From the NCBI GenBank assembly GCA_964596645.1, contig CAZQVB010000018.1, forward strand, positions 1 through 64,000: a DNA stretch of 64,000 nt, given 5' to 3'. This stretch comes from CAVQEK01 sp964596645. Lineage in GTDB: Bacteria > Bacteroidota > Bacteroidia > Cytophagales > Cyclobacteriaceae. Under the pieces are notes generated by a model, which was not told the origin of the DNA, ran no database searches, and was given only the letters and a program-made list of their open reading frames with translations. Made by a program: the position numbers and the translations under genes. Shown piece after piece: positions 16,762-24,897 of this stretch (positions are counted from its first letter, which is position 1; each line of letters starts with the position of its first letter).

Positions 16762-17448
16762 TTATTTCGAATACTTGTATATCGTCCACAATATTTTATA
16801 TCCGGCCATTACAGTGCCTCTGATGGTGCCGGAGACTTTGGATTTGCCAATCCTCTTTCTGTAACTCACGGGAACCTCTGCGCAACGCAGGCGGTGAATG
16901 GCAGCTTTTAGCTGCATCTCCACCGTCCAGCCGTAGGTGCGATCGCGCATATCCAGTATTTGCAGCTTGTCCCAACGAATGGCACGAAAAGGGCCCAGAT
17001 CGGTGAAGTGCACGCCATGCAGTTTTCTGATGAGGTAGGTAGCGAGATGGTTGCCGACAATTTGCTGCGGCGTCATGGAGCCCCGTTGCCGGTTGCCGAG
17101 CGCACGCGAGCCAATTACCAGGTCGGCCTCATTGCGTGCTATAGGTGCAATCAGCCGATCCATCTCTTGCGGATGGTCAGAATGATCTGCATCGAGAAAC
17201 ACGACTATATCAGGTTTTTGTTTGGAAGACTTCAAATACTCGATGCCTCGCAGGCAGGCATTGCCATAGCCCTTTTCTGTTTCCCTGAGCACAGTGGCTC
17301 CGGCTTTCAACGCTTCACTGTACGTATTGTCCGTAGAGCCATTATCGACCACCACTACCTCCTGAACAATACTTTTTGGTATTTCCCTCAATACCTCCTG
17401 CACACCGTTTTGCTCGTTGAAAGCCGGAATGACCACGCTAACCCTCAT
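16762..17448 (-). CDS. Family 2 glycosyltransferase (dolichol-phosphate mannosyltransferase-like)
   Basis: A 228-residue GT-A fold glycosyltransferase. The nucleotide-sugar binding start is VSVVIPAFNEQNG, followed by VDNGSTDNT. The DXD-type metal motif is FLDADHSDHP, and GPFRAIRWDKL is the acceptor-side motif seen in DPM1/GtrB-like enzymes. No transmembrane segment is present, unlike GtrB, so it is soluble or membrane-associated. The substrate is probably a lipid-phosphate carrier, but this is inferred from the subgroup. It starts 19 bp after the carbonic anhydrase stop on the same strand. Confidence 0.82.
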   Translation of the reverse strand: MRVSVVIPAFNEQNGVQEVLREIPKSIVQEVVVVDNGSTDNTYSEALKAGATVLRETEKGYGNACLRGIEYLKSSKQKPDIVVFLDADHSDHPQEMDRLIAPIARNEADLVIGSRALGNRQRGSMTPQQIVGNHLATYLIRKLHGVHFTDLGPFRAIRWDKLQILDMRDRTYGWTVEMQLKAAIHRLRCAEVPVSYRKRIGKSKVSGTIRGTVMAGYKILWTIYKYSK

Positions 17449-17467
17449 GGGCGTAGATATAATCGAG

Positions 17468-18106
17468 TCAGGCGATGGTATATATTTCCCTGATCTTTTT
17501 CAGGATTTTATCAAAGTCAATATCAAGGTCGATGAGCCTGCCATTGTTGAGACTGTAGACCCAGCCATGTACGGTGGGAAAACCATTTTGGATATAGCTC
17601 TTCTGCACAAATGATGTTTTGATCACATTGATACATTGCTCGTATACATTGAGTTCCACCAGCCGGTCTGTGCGCTTCTCCATATCTTCAATTTTGTCCA
17701 GTTCCTCCTGATGAATTCGATAGACATCCCGTATGTTCCTCAGCCACATATTGAGTTTGCCGAGATCTTTTTGTTGAAGAGAGGCCTTTACACCTCCACA
17801 GCCATAATGCCCACACACAATGATGTGCTTCACCTGCAGCTGCTCTACTGCATATTGTATTACAGTTTGGATGTTCACATCTATACTCACGACAAGATTG
17901 GCAATGTTGCGGTGTACGAAAAGCTCACCAGGCTCCAGACCCATTATTTCATTGGCAGGCACACGACTATCGGCACAGCCTATGTAAAGAAAATCGGGGG
18001 TTTGCTCCCTGGCCAGTTTGGTGAAAAAGTTTTCATCTTGGGCCAGCTTACTGTTCACCCACTCTTCATTGTTTTTGAATACCTGCTTATAGATTTCTGA
18101 ATACAT
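17468..18106 (-). CDS. Beta-class carbonic anhydrase
   Basis: A 212-residue zinc enzyme that interconverts CO2 and bicarbonate. The zinc ligands are present: C44 with the D46/R48 dyad in GCADSRVP, and H100 and C103 in CGHYGCGGV. The length and the EIMGLEPGELFVHRNIAN segment are typical of the Can/CynT type. The GT2 gene follows by 19 bp and could share its transcript, though no functional link is evident. Bicarbonate supply for carboxylation reactions is the likely role. Confidence 0.92.
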   Translation of the reverse strand: MYSEIYKQVFKNNEEWVNSKLAQDENFFTKLAREQTPDFLYIGCADSRVPANEIMGLEPGELFVHRNIANLVVSIDVNIQTVIQYAVEQLQVKHIIVCGHYGCGGVKASLQQKDLGKLNMWLRNIRDVYRIHQEELDKIEDMEKRTDRLVELNVYEQCINVIKTSFVQKSYIQNGFPTVHGWVYSLNNGRLIDLDIDFDKILKKIREIYTIA

Positions 18107-18313
18107 GGTTTGAAATTTAGGTTTAACGTTGGGTAGTAATATTATGATCGTTGATTATGCTTTTTGATGTCCCAGTACGCATGCAATGGCTGGTGTATAT
18201 GGAACAGGGCACGGTGCGTGATGTTTTACACAGTGCTTTCGCACCCATTTTGGTGCAACATTCGAAGGTAAAAAAAATCCGCTAATGATATAAAGCTTCG
18301 GCCGTATTGCAGG

Positions 18314-20419
18314 TTACGACATGAGCTGGTATACCGCAAAAGATGCCACATATGCCAGCACCGACATATACACCAACTGAACAATGGGCCATTTCCAGCC
18401 ATTGGTTTCTTTTTTGGTGATGGCCAGCGTACTCATACATTGCATGGCAAAGGCATAGAAAACCAATAAGGAAAAAGCCACGGCCGGAGTATACATGGGG
18501 CCGCCGGTTCTCGGGTTTATTTCTTCTTTCATCCTGGTTTTGATCGTGCCTTCATTGTCGGAGCCTATGCTGTATATGGTGGCCATGGTGCCTACAAATA
18601 CTTCCCTTGCCGCAAAAGAAGTGATGAGAGCGATGCCTATTTTCCAATCATATCCCAAAGGACGAATTGCCGGTTCTATGAATTTGCCAAATATGCCGGC
18701 GTATGAATTTTCCAGCTTGTAGTTTTCTACTCTATGCTCCAGCTCTTCTTCAGTTACAGGCTGCTCCAGACTGGCCCGCACTTTTTGCTCGGCATTTTCC
18801 AGCCGATCGCCCGGACCGAAGGAAGCCAGCACCCACAGTATGATGGATATGGCAAGAATGATTTTACCGGCCTCCAGCGCAAATGTCTTCGATTTTTCGT
18901 AGATGGTGGTGCCTACATTCTTCCATCGTGGAAACTTATACAGCGGCAACTCCATGATAAAATAGCTCCTTTCCTTGAAGTCGAGCAAGAGAGAGCTGAT
19001 CCATGCCACCAAAAAAGCTGCTGCAAAGCCAAGTATATACATGCCCATAAGCACCAGGCCCTGAAGGTTGAGAATGCCCAGTACCCGCTCTTCGGGCACC
19101 ACCAGCGCTATGAGAATGGTATACACCGGCAGCCTGGCCGAGCAGCTCACCAGGGGCGTTACCAATATGGTGGTGAGTCGCTCCTTCCAGTTGTCGATGG
19201 TGCGTGTGGCCATGATGGCCGGTATGGCGCAAGCCACGCCCGATATAAGTGGTACTACGCTGCGCCCGTTGAGGCCAAAGCGGCGCATCAGCCGGTCCAT
19301 GAGAAATACGACGCGTGCCATGTATCCGGACTCTTCCAGCAGGGCCACAAAGGCAAAAAGCAATGCGATCTGGGGAATGAATATCAACACGCCGCCGATG
19401 CCGGGAAGAATGCCCTCAGTGAGCAGATTGGTAAGCAGACCGGGTGGCAGCGTGTTGTTCAAAAAGGTGCTGAGCTCACTGAATGTGAAATCAATGACGT
19501 CCATCGGCACGGTGGCCCAGGCAAAAATGGTCTGGAATATGAAAAACAGAATACCAAAGAAAATGACGTAACCCCACACCTTGTGTGTAAACCACCGGTC
19601 GAGTTGCGAAGTGAAGTTTTTGCTCTCGTGCAGGTTGTACACTACAGCTTTTTCAATCACTTTTTCAATGAGCTTGTAGCGTTCAATAATTTCTTTGGAC
19701 TGGTTCAGCTCCGGATTGTACTTGTGCTGCGCTATGAGCTGCTTTACAGCGTCTTTGTCTTCGGCGGAGAGCCTGGGAAAAATGTGAAATTGCTGCGCCA
19801 CCAGATAAGCCTGGTAGTTGTTTTTGAGCGAAAGCCGCTCTTTGACCGAATCCACTACAGGCCTGCCAAACTTCTCTGCTTCTATAAAGGGCATGCCGTT
19901 TTTGTACAAGCCATCGCGCATGGCCTTTTTCAGCAGGTCTATGCCTTGTCCGGTGCGCGCGTTGATGGAGATCACCGGCACGCCAAACTCTTTGGCCAGT
20001 GAAGTGGGGCTCACACGCTGGCCCAGGTTGGTGGCTACATCGAGCATGTTCAGCACCAGTATCACGGGTATGCCGAGGTCTTTCACCTGGGTGAACAGCA
20101 GCAAATTGCGTTTGATGTTGGAGGCATCTACAATGATCACGGCCATATCCGGATGATCAGCCGCCTCATCGTCTATGAGCAAGTCGGCCACCACGCGCTC
20201 ATCTACAGAGCGCGGATATAGGCTATATGCGCCCGGCAGGTCTAGCAGCTCTACTTTGTTGTGCTCATCGAGCTTGCACGTGCCGCTTTTCTTTTCTACC
20301 GTAATGCCCGGGAAATTGCCTATACGCTGCTTCAGGCCTGTCAGATGGTTGAATAGCGACGATTTACCTGAATTAGGATTGCCGATTAGCGCTATTCTTT
20401 GCAGTCTTGTTTTGCTCAT
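18314..20419 (-). CDS. feoB: Ferrous iron transporter FeoB
   Basis: A 701-residue Fe(II) importer with an N-terminal G domain and a C-terminal membrane domain. G1 is GNPNSGKSS (residues 13-21), G3 is DLPGAY near residue 60, and G4 is NMLD (124-127). The membrane part contains two Gate-type repeats (GVACAIPAIMATRT; AAREVFVGTMATIYS) and a C-terminal helix pair. It starts 7 bp after feoA, so the two form an operon. No FeoC was seen. Iron-responsive control is likely in this system, but no Fur-type site was identified by eye. Confidence 0.95.
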   Translation of the reverse strand: MSKTRLQRIALIGNPNSGKSSLFNHLTGLKQRIGNFPGITVEKKSGTCKLDEHNKVELLDLPGAYSLYPRSVDERVVADLLIDDEAADHPDMAVIIVDASNIKRNLLLFTQVKDLGIPVILVLNMLDVATNLGQRVSPTSLAKEFGVPVISINARTGQGIDLLKKAMRDGLYKNGMPFIEAEKFGRPVVDSVKERLSLKNNYQAYLVAQQFHIFPRLSAEDKDAVKQLIAQHKYNPELNQSKEIIERYKLIEKVIEKAVVYNLHESKNFTSQLDRWFTHKVWGYVIFFGILFFIFQTIFAWATVPMDVIDFTFSELSTFLNNTLPPGLLTNLLTEGILPGIGGVLIFIPQIALLFAFVALLEESGYMARVVFLMDRLMRRFGLNGRSVVPLISGVACAIPAIMATRTIDNWKERLTTILVTPLVSCSARLPVYTILIALVVPEERVLGILNLQGLVLMGMYILGFAAAFLVAWISSLLLDFKERSYFIMELPLYKFPRWKNVGTTIYEKSKTFALEAGKIILAISIILWVLASFGPGDRLENAEQKVRASLEQPVTEEELEHRVENYKLENSYAGIFGKFIEPAIRPLGYDWKIGIALITSFAAREVFVGTMATIYSIGSDNEGTIKTRMKEEINPRTGGPMYTPAVAFSLLVFYAFAMQCMSTLAITKKETNGWKWPIVQLVYMSVLAYVASFAVYQLMS

Positions 20420-20426
20420 CTATTGG

Positions 20427-20660
20427 CTACTCCTCTTCTATCAGTATATTGGCAGCCTCGGCCAGGCGAAGGGATAAATTGTAGCCGGCCACGTCCAATG
20501 CTATCGGATCGCCAAAGGGCGCTGTAAAGTTCACCTTTACACAAATGCCTGGCAAACAACCCATTTCCATCAACTTAAGCGATACCAAATTATCGTTGTA
20601 TCCCTTTATAACTCCCGCCTGCCCCGGTTTCAAATTGGCCACTGTGCGCATGTTTGCCAC
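20427..20660 (-). CDS. feoA: Ferrous iron transport accessory protein FeoA
   Basis: A 77-residue SH3-like protein. The sequence VANLKPGQAGVIKGY, SLKLMEMGCLPG and VAGYNLSLRLAEA matches FeoA over its whole length. It acts as a cytoplasmic partner of FeoB, probably modulating its activity. It is the first gene of the feoAB operon. Confidence 0.9.
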   Translation of the reverse strand: MANMRTVANLKPGQAGVIKGYNDNLVSLKLMEMGCLPGICVKVNFTAPFGDPIALDVAGYNLSLRLAEAANILIEEE

Positions 20661-20895
20661 TCTTATTTAGAATGATTTTAAATGCCGCAATTTACAAGCA
20701 GCCGCGCTATAATCCAACACCGCCGCTTGCTTTCTGCTTTGTTTAATTATTGTCACAATTTATTAAACAAAAAACACAATTCACTCCCTGCTCTCTACAG
20801 TTCACTACATACAATGGGGAGTACACTGCCTATTCGTCTTCAAACCCATTCAGTGCCTGTTCTTCACTCGTATTCAAACAAAACCATTTAAAGCT

Positions 20896-21864
20896 ATGAC
20901 AATGAAAATCCAACAAACCATCTTCCGACCAGGAATATATTTCCTGCTCCTATTGCTTACCTCCTTCGTATTCGTGGCATGCGACGATGATGACGACGAT
21001 GACGACATCATTGAACCTACGCTTGATGTAGTAGAATTAGCTCAAGCTACACCCAATCTCAGTACGTTGGTCACAGCCATCGGCGCAGCCAATCTGACCA
21101 CCACGCTGAAAGGCCCCGGGCCATTTACAGTATTCGCACCGACCAACACCGCCTTCAACGCTTTGCCAGATGGCGTACTTGCCGCGCTGCTCGATAAGCC
21201 GGAAGTGCTTGCCGAAATCCTGCAATACCATGTGGTGAGTGGTAAGGTTTTTTCTTCAGACCTCAGCGACGGTGATGTCAATACGCTGCTGCCAGATCAA
21301 ACCGTAGAAGTGGATGTGAATGGTGCCAGCGTTACGCTTAACGGATCTGCTATGGTTTCAACCGCCAACATTGAGGGCACTAACGGTGTGGTGCACATCA
21401 TCGATGAAGTGCTGATCCCCGAGAATTTCTCCGCCTTCGATATTGTAGAGATTGTAATGGCCAATGACGACTTCTCAACGCTGGAAACAGCACTGGGTAA
21501 ATTTCCGGCTATTGTCACTGCACTGCAGGGCGACGGACCATTTACTGTATTTGCGCCCACCAACGCAGCCTTTGAAAAATTCCTGATGGAGGATTCCCGC
21601 TTTGCCACACTGGCCGATATTCCTGATGCCGTACTCGAAGATGTGCTGCAGTATCATGTGATAGCCGGGCAAGAAATATATAGCAGTGCCATAGCCGCCG
21701 GTGATGTGCCATCTTTGCAGGGTGAAAATATAACCATAAGCCTGAATGGCAGCACAGTAGTACTCAATGGAAACGCGAATGTAGCCAACGCCGATGTGCC
21801 GGCCAGCAACGGCGTGATCCATGTGATAGACAATGTGATACTACCACCAACATTGCAAGAATAA
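20896..21864 (+). CDS. Surface-type lipoprotein with two FAS1 (fasciclin) domains
   Basis: A 322-residue lipoprotein. The signal sequence ends in FVFVAC, with the lipidated cysteine at C29 followed directly by eight aspartates. Two FAS1 domains follow (about residues 45-180 and 182-320). Each has the LVTAIGAANL/LETALGKFPA start and the GPFTVFAPTNxAF and YHVxxG motifs. FAS1 domains mediate adhesion or matrix contacts. The acidic run after the cysteine resembles the export signals that send Bacteroidota lipoproteins to the cell surface, although its length is unusual. An ATG two codons later is an equally good start. A strong terminator follows. Confidence 0.88.
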   Translation: MTMKIQQTIFRPGIYFLLLLLTSFVFVACDDDDDDDDIIEPTLDVVELAQATPNLSTLVTAIGAANLTTTLKGPGPFTVFAPTNTAFNALPDGVLAALLDKPEVLAEILQYHVVSGKVFSSDLSDGDVNTLLPDQTVEVDVNGASVTLNGSAMVSTANIEGTNGVVHIIDEVLIPENFSAFDIVEIVMANDDFSTLETALGKFPAIVTALQGDGPFTVFAPTNAAFEKFLMEDSRFATLADIPDAVLEDVLQYHVIAGQEIYSSAIAAGDVPSLQGENITISLNGSTVVLNGNANVANADVPASNGVIHVIDNVILPPTLQE

Positions 21865-21972
21865 AGAATAGAATGACGCTGGCGAACAATTCAATTCACA
21901 CACGTGTTTGCGTGCTAATCTATAAATCACCAATGTTTTATAGGTTGTTGGGTTGTTTGTTTGGTAGGATTA

Positions 21973-22001
21973 GCCTGGGTTTGTTGACCCAGGCTTTTTT
22001 T
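21973..22001 (+). terminator. Rho-independent terminator after the FAS1 gene
   Basis: A perfect 8-bp stem (GCCTGGGT/ACCCAGGC) with a 6-nt loop, followed by seven T residues. It lies about 110 bp past the FAS1 stop codon and 32 bp before the next gene. Confidence 0.85.
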
Positions 22002-22032
22002 ATGAAATTGCCCAATCTCCACATACGGCCGC

Positions 22033-23064
22033 ATGTTTAAAATTCGCCACCGGTACCTGTATATACTGCTGCTGGGTCTTTACTCTTATCTCAATATACT
22101 ATTTACCGAAGGCCAGCGCCTCTTCGGATTTCAGATGCACAGCGCTTATCTGTTGCTGGGCATAATGATGGCCGTGCTGCTGCTGTGGGAAGGCAATCGC
22201 CTGCTCGAAAGACATTTGCCACAGCTCACTGCCTGGCTCCATCACCGGGTGCACCCGCTCATTGTTTTTTTCCTATTCAGCCTGGTGAATGTGGTGGCAA
22301 TCGCCGGACTCAGCACCATTCTGCTCTCACTGATCACCGACCACGGGGTAGGCGATTGGTTTTTTCATTTTAAAATTTCTCTTGGATTTGTTTTTCGTGT
22401 CAATCTTTTTCTCAACAGCATCAATGCTATTGTCTATTTTATGAATCAACTGAAGCAATCGCAGATAGAAGCCGAACAACTGAAAAAGCAGACACTCGAA
22501 GCACAATTTGAGGCTTTGCGATCGCAGATCAACCCACACTTCTTGTTCAACAGCCTCAATGTACTGGCTGCACTGGTGTATAAAGATGCCGACGCCTCGG
22601 CGCATTTCATTCAGGAGCTGGCGAAAGTGTATCGATATCTCCTGAACTATCAGGATAAAAAAATAGTTGAACTGCGCGACGAACTCGATTTCCTTGCGTC
22701 ATACACGTATTTGCTCAAAATCAGGTTTAAAGACAACCTGACGATAGTCAATGATATACCGGATCATAGCCGGTCTTTGTACATAGCTCCGGCCAGTTTG
22801 CAGATGCTGATTGAAAATGCCATAAAGCACAATGTGCTCTCTTCGCGCCAGCCACTTGAGATAAGGTTGAGCGTAGAAGGAGAGAAATATTTGATGATAG
22901 AAAACACACTTCAGGAAAAGCAAAACAGCGAACCATCAACATTCATTGGCCTGCGGAACCTGCGGCAGCGATACCAGTTTATCAGCAATGCAGAAGTGAT
23001 GATTCAGAAAAGTTCTGACAGGTTTTTGGTGAAAATACCCTTGATAAAACTCTCAGAAATATGA
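22033..23064 (+). CDS. LytS/YehU-type sensor histidine kinase
   Basis: A 343-residue membrane kinase. Four hydrophobic segments occupy roughly residues 8-135 and a short coiled linker follows (QIEAEQLKKQTLEAQFEAL). The His_kinase domain has the phospho-acceptor in RSQINPHFLFNSLN (H169). The C-terminal ATP-binding region has the N-box LQMLIENAIKHNV and the glycine box IGLRNLRQRY. Its last codons overlap the start of the LytTR regulator by 4 bp (ATGA), so the pair is translationally coupled. The signal sensed by the membrane part is unknown. Confidence 0.9.
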   Translation: MFKIRHRYLYILLLGLYSYLNILFTEGQRLFGFQMHSAYLLLGIMMAVLLLWEGNRLLERHLPQLTAWLHHRVHPLIVFFLFSLVNVVAIAGLSTILLSLITDHGVGDWFFHFKISLGFVFRVNLFLNSINAIVYFMNQLKQSQIEAEQLKKQTLEAQFEALRSQINPHFLFNSLNVLAALVYKDADASAHFIQELAKVYRYLLNYQDKKIVELRDELDFLASYTYLLKIRFKDNLTIVNDIPDHSRSLYIAPASLQMLIENAIKHNVLSSRQPLEIRLSVEGEKYLMIENTLQEKQNSEPSTFIGLRNLRQRYQFISNAEVMIQKSSDRFLVKIPLIKLSEI

Positions 23065-23825
23065 AGGTACTGATCGTGGAAGATGAAGCGCTGGCGCGTG
23101 AGCGACTGGTGGAGTTTGTGCATCGCTACGATGCCTCGATTCATGTGGCCAATGCTTTCGACACTGTAGAAGAAACAGTGGATTTTCTTCGAAAAAAACC
23201 GGATATCGATTTGGCTTTCTTCGACATTCGCCTCTCCGACGGTCTCAGTTTTGAGATATTCAATCAGGTATCGTTTACTACACCCATCATCTTCACCACC
23301 GCCTACGACGACTATGCAGTACGGGCCTTCAAGGTGAATAGCATAGACTATCTTCTCAAACCGATTGATTACGATGAGTTGGTAGCCGCGATGGGCAAGT
23401 TCAAGAACACCTACCAAAAACCGGCTGCCGTGATAGATAGCGACAGCATACGCCGCATCATCAATGGCATGAACAACCAGTATAAAAAGCGCTTTTTAGT
23501 AAAGTTTGGCGAGCACCTGCAATTCAAAACCATAGACGATATCGCATACTTTTTTGCAGATGGCAAGACGGCCTACTTAGTCACCAAAGGAAATAACCGC
23601 AAATACATAGTAGACCACACGCTGGATGAACTGGAGAATAAGTACCTCGACCCCGAGAATTTTTACCGCATCAACAGGAAATTTATTGTGTGTATAGATG
23701 CGATAGAAGATGTGCGCCAGTATATCAACAGCCGGCTTAAAATTAAAACGACTCCCCCCTGCACGTCAGACATGATCGTGAGCCGCGATAAGGTTCCCTC
23801 TTTTAAAATGTGGATGAATGGCTGA
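23061..23825 (+). CDS. LytTR-family response regulator
   Basis: A 254-residue DNA-binding regulator. The receiver domain has the acidic pocket VEDE, phospho-acceptor D55 in FFDIRLSDG, and K100 in YLLKPID. A LytTR DNA-binding domain follows from about residue 150 (VKFGEHLQFKTIDDIAYFFA, NFYRINRKFIV). It pairs with the overlapping LytS-type kinase. Targets cannot be identified from the window; the small exported protein downstream is a candidate by position only. Confidence 0.9.
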   Translation: MKVLIVEDEALARERLVEFVHRYDASIHVANAFDTVEETVDFLRKKPDIDLAFFDIRLSDGLSFEIFNQVSFTTPIIFTTAYDDYAVRAFKVNSIDYLLKPIDYDELVAAMGKFKNTYQKPAAVIDSDSIRRIINGMNNQYKKRFLVKFGEHLQFKTIDDIAYFFADGKTAYLVTKGNNRKYIVDHTLDELENKYLDPENFYRINRKFIVCIDAIEDVRQYINSRLKIKTTPPCTSDMIVSRDKVPSFKMWMNG

Positions 23826-23924
23826 AGGCGATTCTTCAGGCCCTTGCAGCCCGGCATGTATTGCACCTTGCGTAGTTTAATAGTATGATTGCATTGCGTA
23901 TTATTTATCCTACTATAAACCAAC

Positions 23925-24302
23925 ATGCTGATGAAAACGATCCCCCTCCTGCTGTTGCTCGTTAGCCTTTCATCGCTGCACTGTATGGCACAGTCGGCTC
24001 TTCCCGCTTCCGAAGAAGATTTCAAGAAAGAGCTGTTGGCCCTGCGCGCCGATGTGAACAACATCCAGTACAATCTGGAAGCCTCACACAACAAGTTCAA
24101 GTGGGGTATTGCCACAGCTACATTGGGCTACACCGTCACCATAGCCGGTGGCCTGTTGCTGGCCAATGGCGATGTAGATCCGGGTCGGGTGCTGCTGATC
24201 ACCGGAGGAGCCATAGGCATCACAGGCACTTTCCTGCTGGTAGATGCCTTTAAGTATCTTGGGCGGGCCGGCGACAAAAGCACCGTACCTCCCTCAAAGT
24301 AG
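23925..24302 (+). CDS. Small exported membrane protein, unknown
   Basis: A 125-residue protein with a signal peptide (ending CMAQ), a short predicted coiled-coil or helical stretch (EEDFKKELLALRADVNNIQYNLEASHNKF) and two hydrophobic segments near residues 55-75 and 82-105. No family was recognised. An ATG two codons downstream (MKT) is an alternative start. It follows the LytTR regulator by about 100 bp and could belong to its regulon, but there is no direct evidence. Confidence 0.6.
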   Translation: MLMKTIPLLLLLVSLSSLHCMAQSALPASEEDFKKELLALRADVNNIQYNLEASHNKFKWGIATATLGYTVTIAGGLLLANGDVDPGRVLLITGGAIGITGTFLLVDAFKYLGRAGDKSTVPPSK

Positions 24303-24842
24303 CTCCACAAGTCTGTAAAAATCGTATACTGAAAGTCGAAAAGCCTCACTGTGGTCGCGCGAGGCAAAAAGCGGCAGTTTCACTCCACCAGAGTCTATAT
24401 AAAAAATTTGGGAATCGGTTTTCAAAAGACGGTATAGCCGACTCGCCCCGGCGTAATAGTCATCGGTATTGCCCATCGCTATGTGCAGTGTGCCATTGGC
24501 AATACTGTCGGTGGTGAAAAAAATGTCAACGGTATCCTGATCGCGCAGTTGGCCCGTTGGCTCGAGCAGCATATAGGCTTTGTCCATTCTCCAGTTCATC
24601 ACCAATGCCACATTGAGGGTATTGCTCGAATCGGCCATGGCACCGTCGCGATGCCTGAATATGCGGATGCCGGCCTCAGGCAACTCTTCCAATTGATAGT
24701 ACGGGCTGCGCACATTTTTAAAGAAAAGCTCAGACCCATCAGTCGTGTCGTACACTGGTAGGTCTGCATCAATAGTGTTTGACTGATTTTCGCATGCTAC
24801 CAGCATGGAGAGCATCACCAAAAAGCTTCTTGTATTTGCCAT
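24294..24842 (-). CDS. Small lipoprotein, unknown
   Basis: A 182-residue protein with a lipoprotein signal ending in MLVAC (C17). The mature part has alternating hydrophobic and polar residues suggesting a beta-sandwich (IRIFRHRDG, NVALVMNWRMDKAYMLLEPTG) and no recognised motif. The start chosen gives the clean lipobox; a longer frame upstream would hide it. It follows the GH2 gene by 55 bp on the same strand, so it may share the transcript and act with the enzyme at the outer membrane. Its stop overlaps the convergent small membrane protein by a few bases. Confidence 0.6.
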   Translation of the reverse strand: MANTRSFLVMLSMLVACENQSNTIDADLPVYDTTDGSELFFKNVRSPYYQLEELPEAGIRIFRHRDGAMADSSNTLNVALVMNWRMDKAYMLLEPTGQLRDQDTVDIFFTTDSIANGTLHIAMGNTDDYYAGASRLYRLLKTDSQIFYIDSGGVKLPLFASRDHSEAFRLSVYDFYRLVELL

Positions 24843-24897
24843 TTGCCCGACCTTAGAAGCCCAAAACTGTGCGTACACCGAAAGGTTGGAAAAAGGC

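Noticed and set aside
18240..18275. GCACC/GGTGC hairpin near the feoB stop considered as a terminator
   Set aside because: No T-run follows on the strand of feoB, so a Rho-independent terminator is not supported.
18734..20002. A 422-codon reading frame opposite feoB
   Set aside because: It mirrors the feoB coding sequence and shows no signal peptide, domain or ribosome-binding context.
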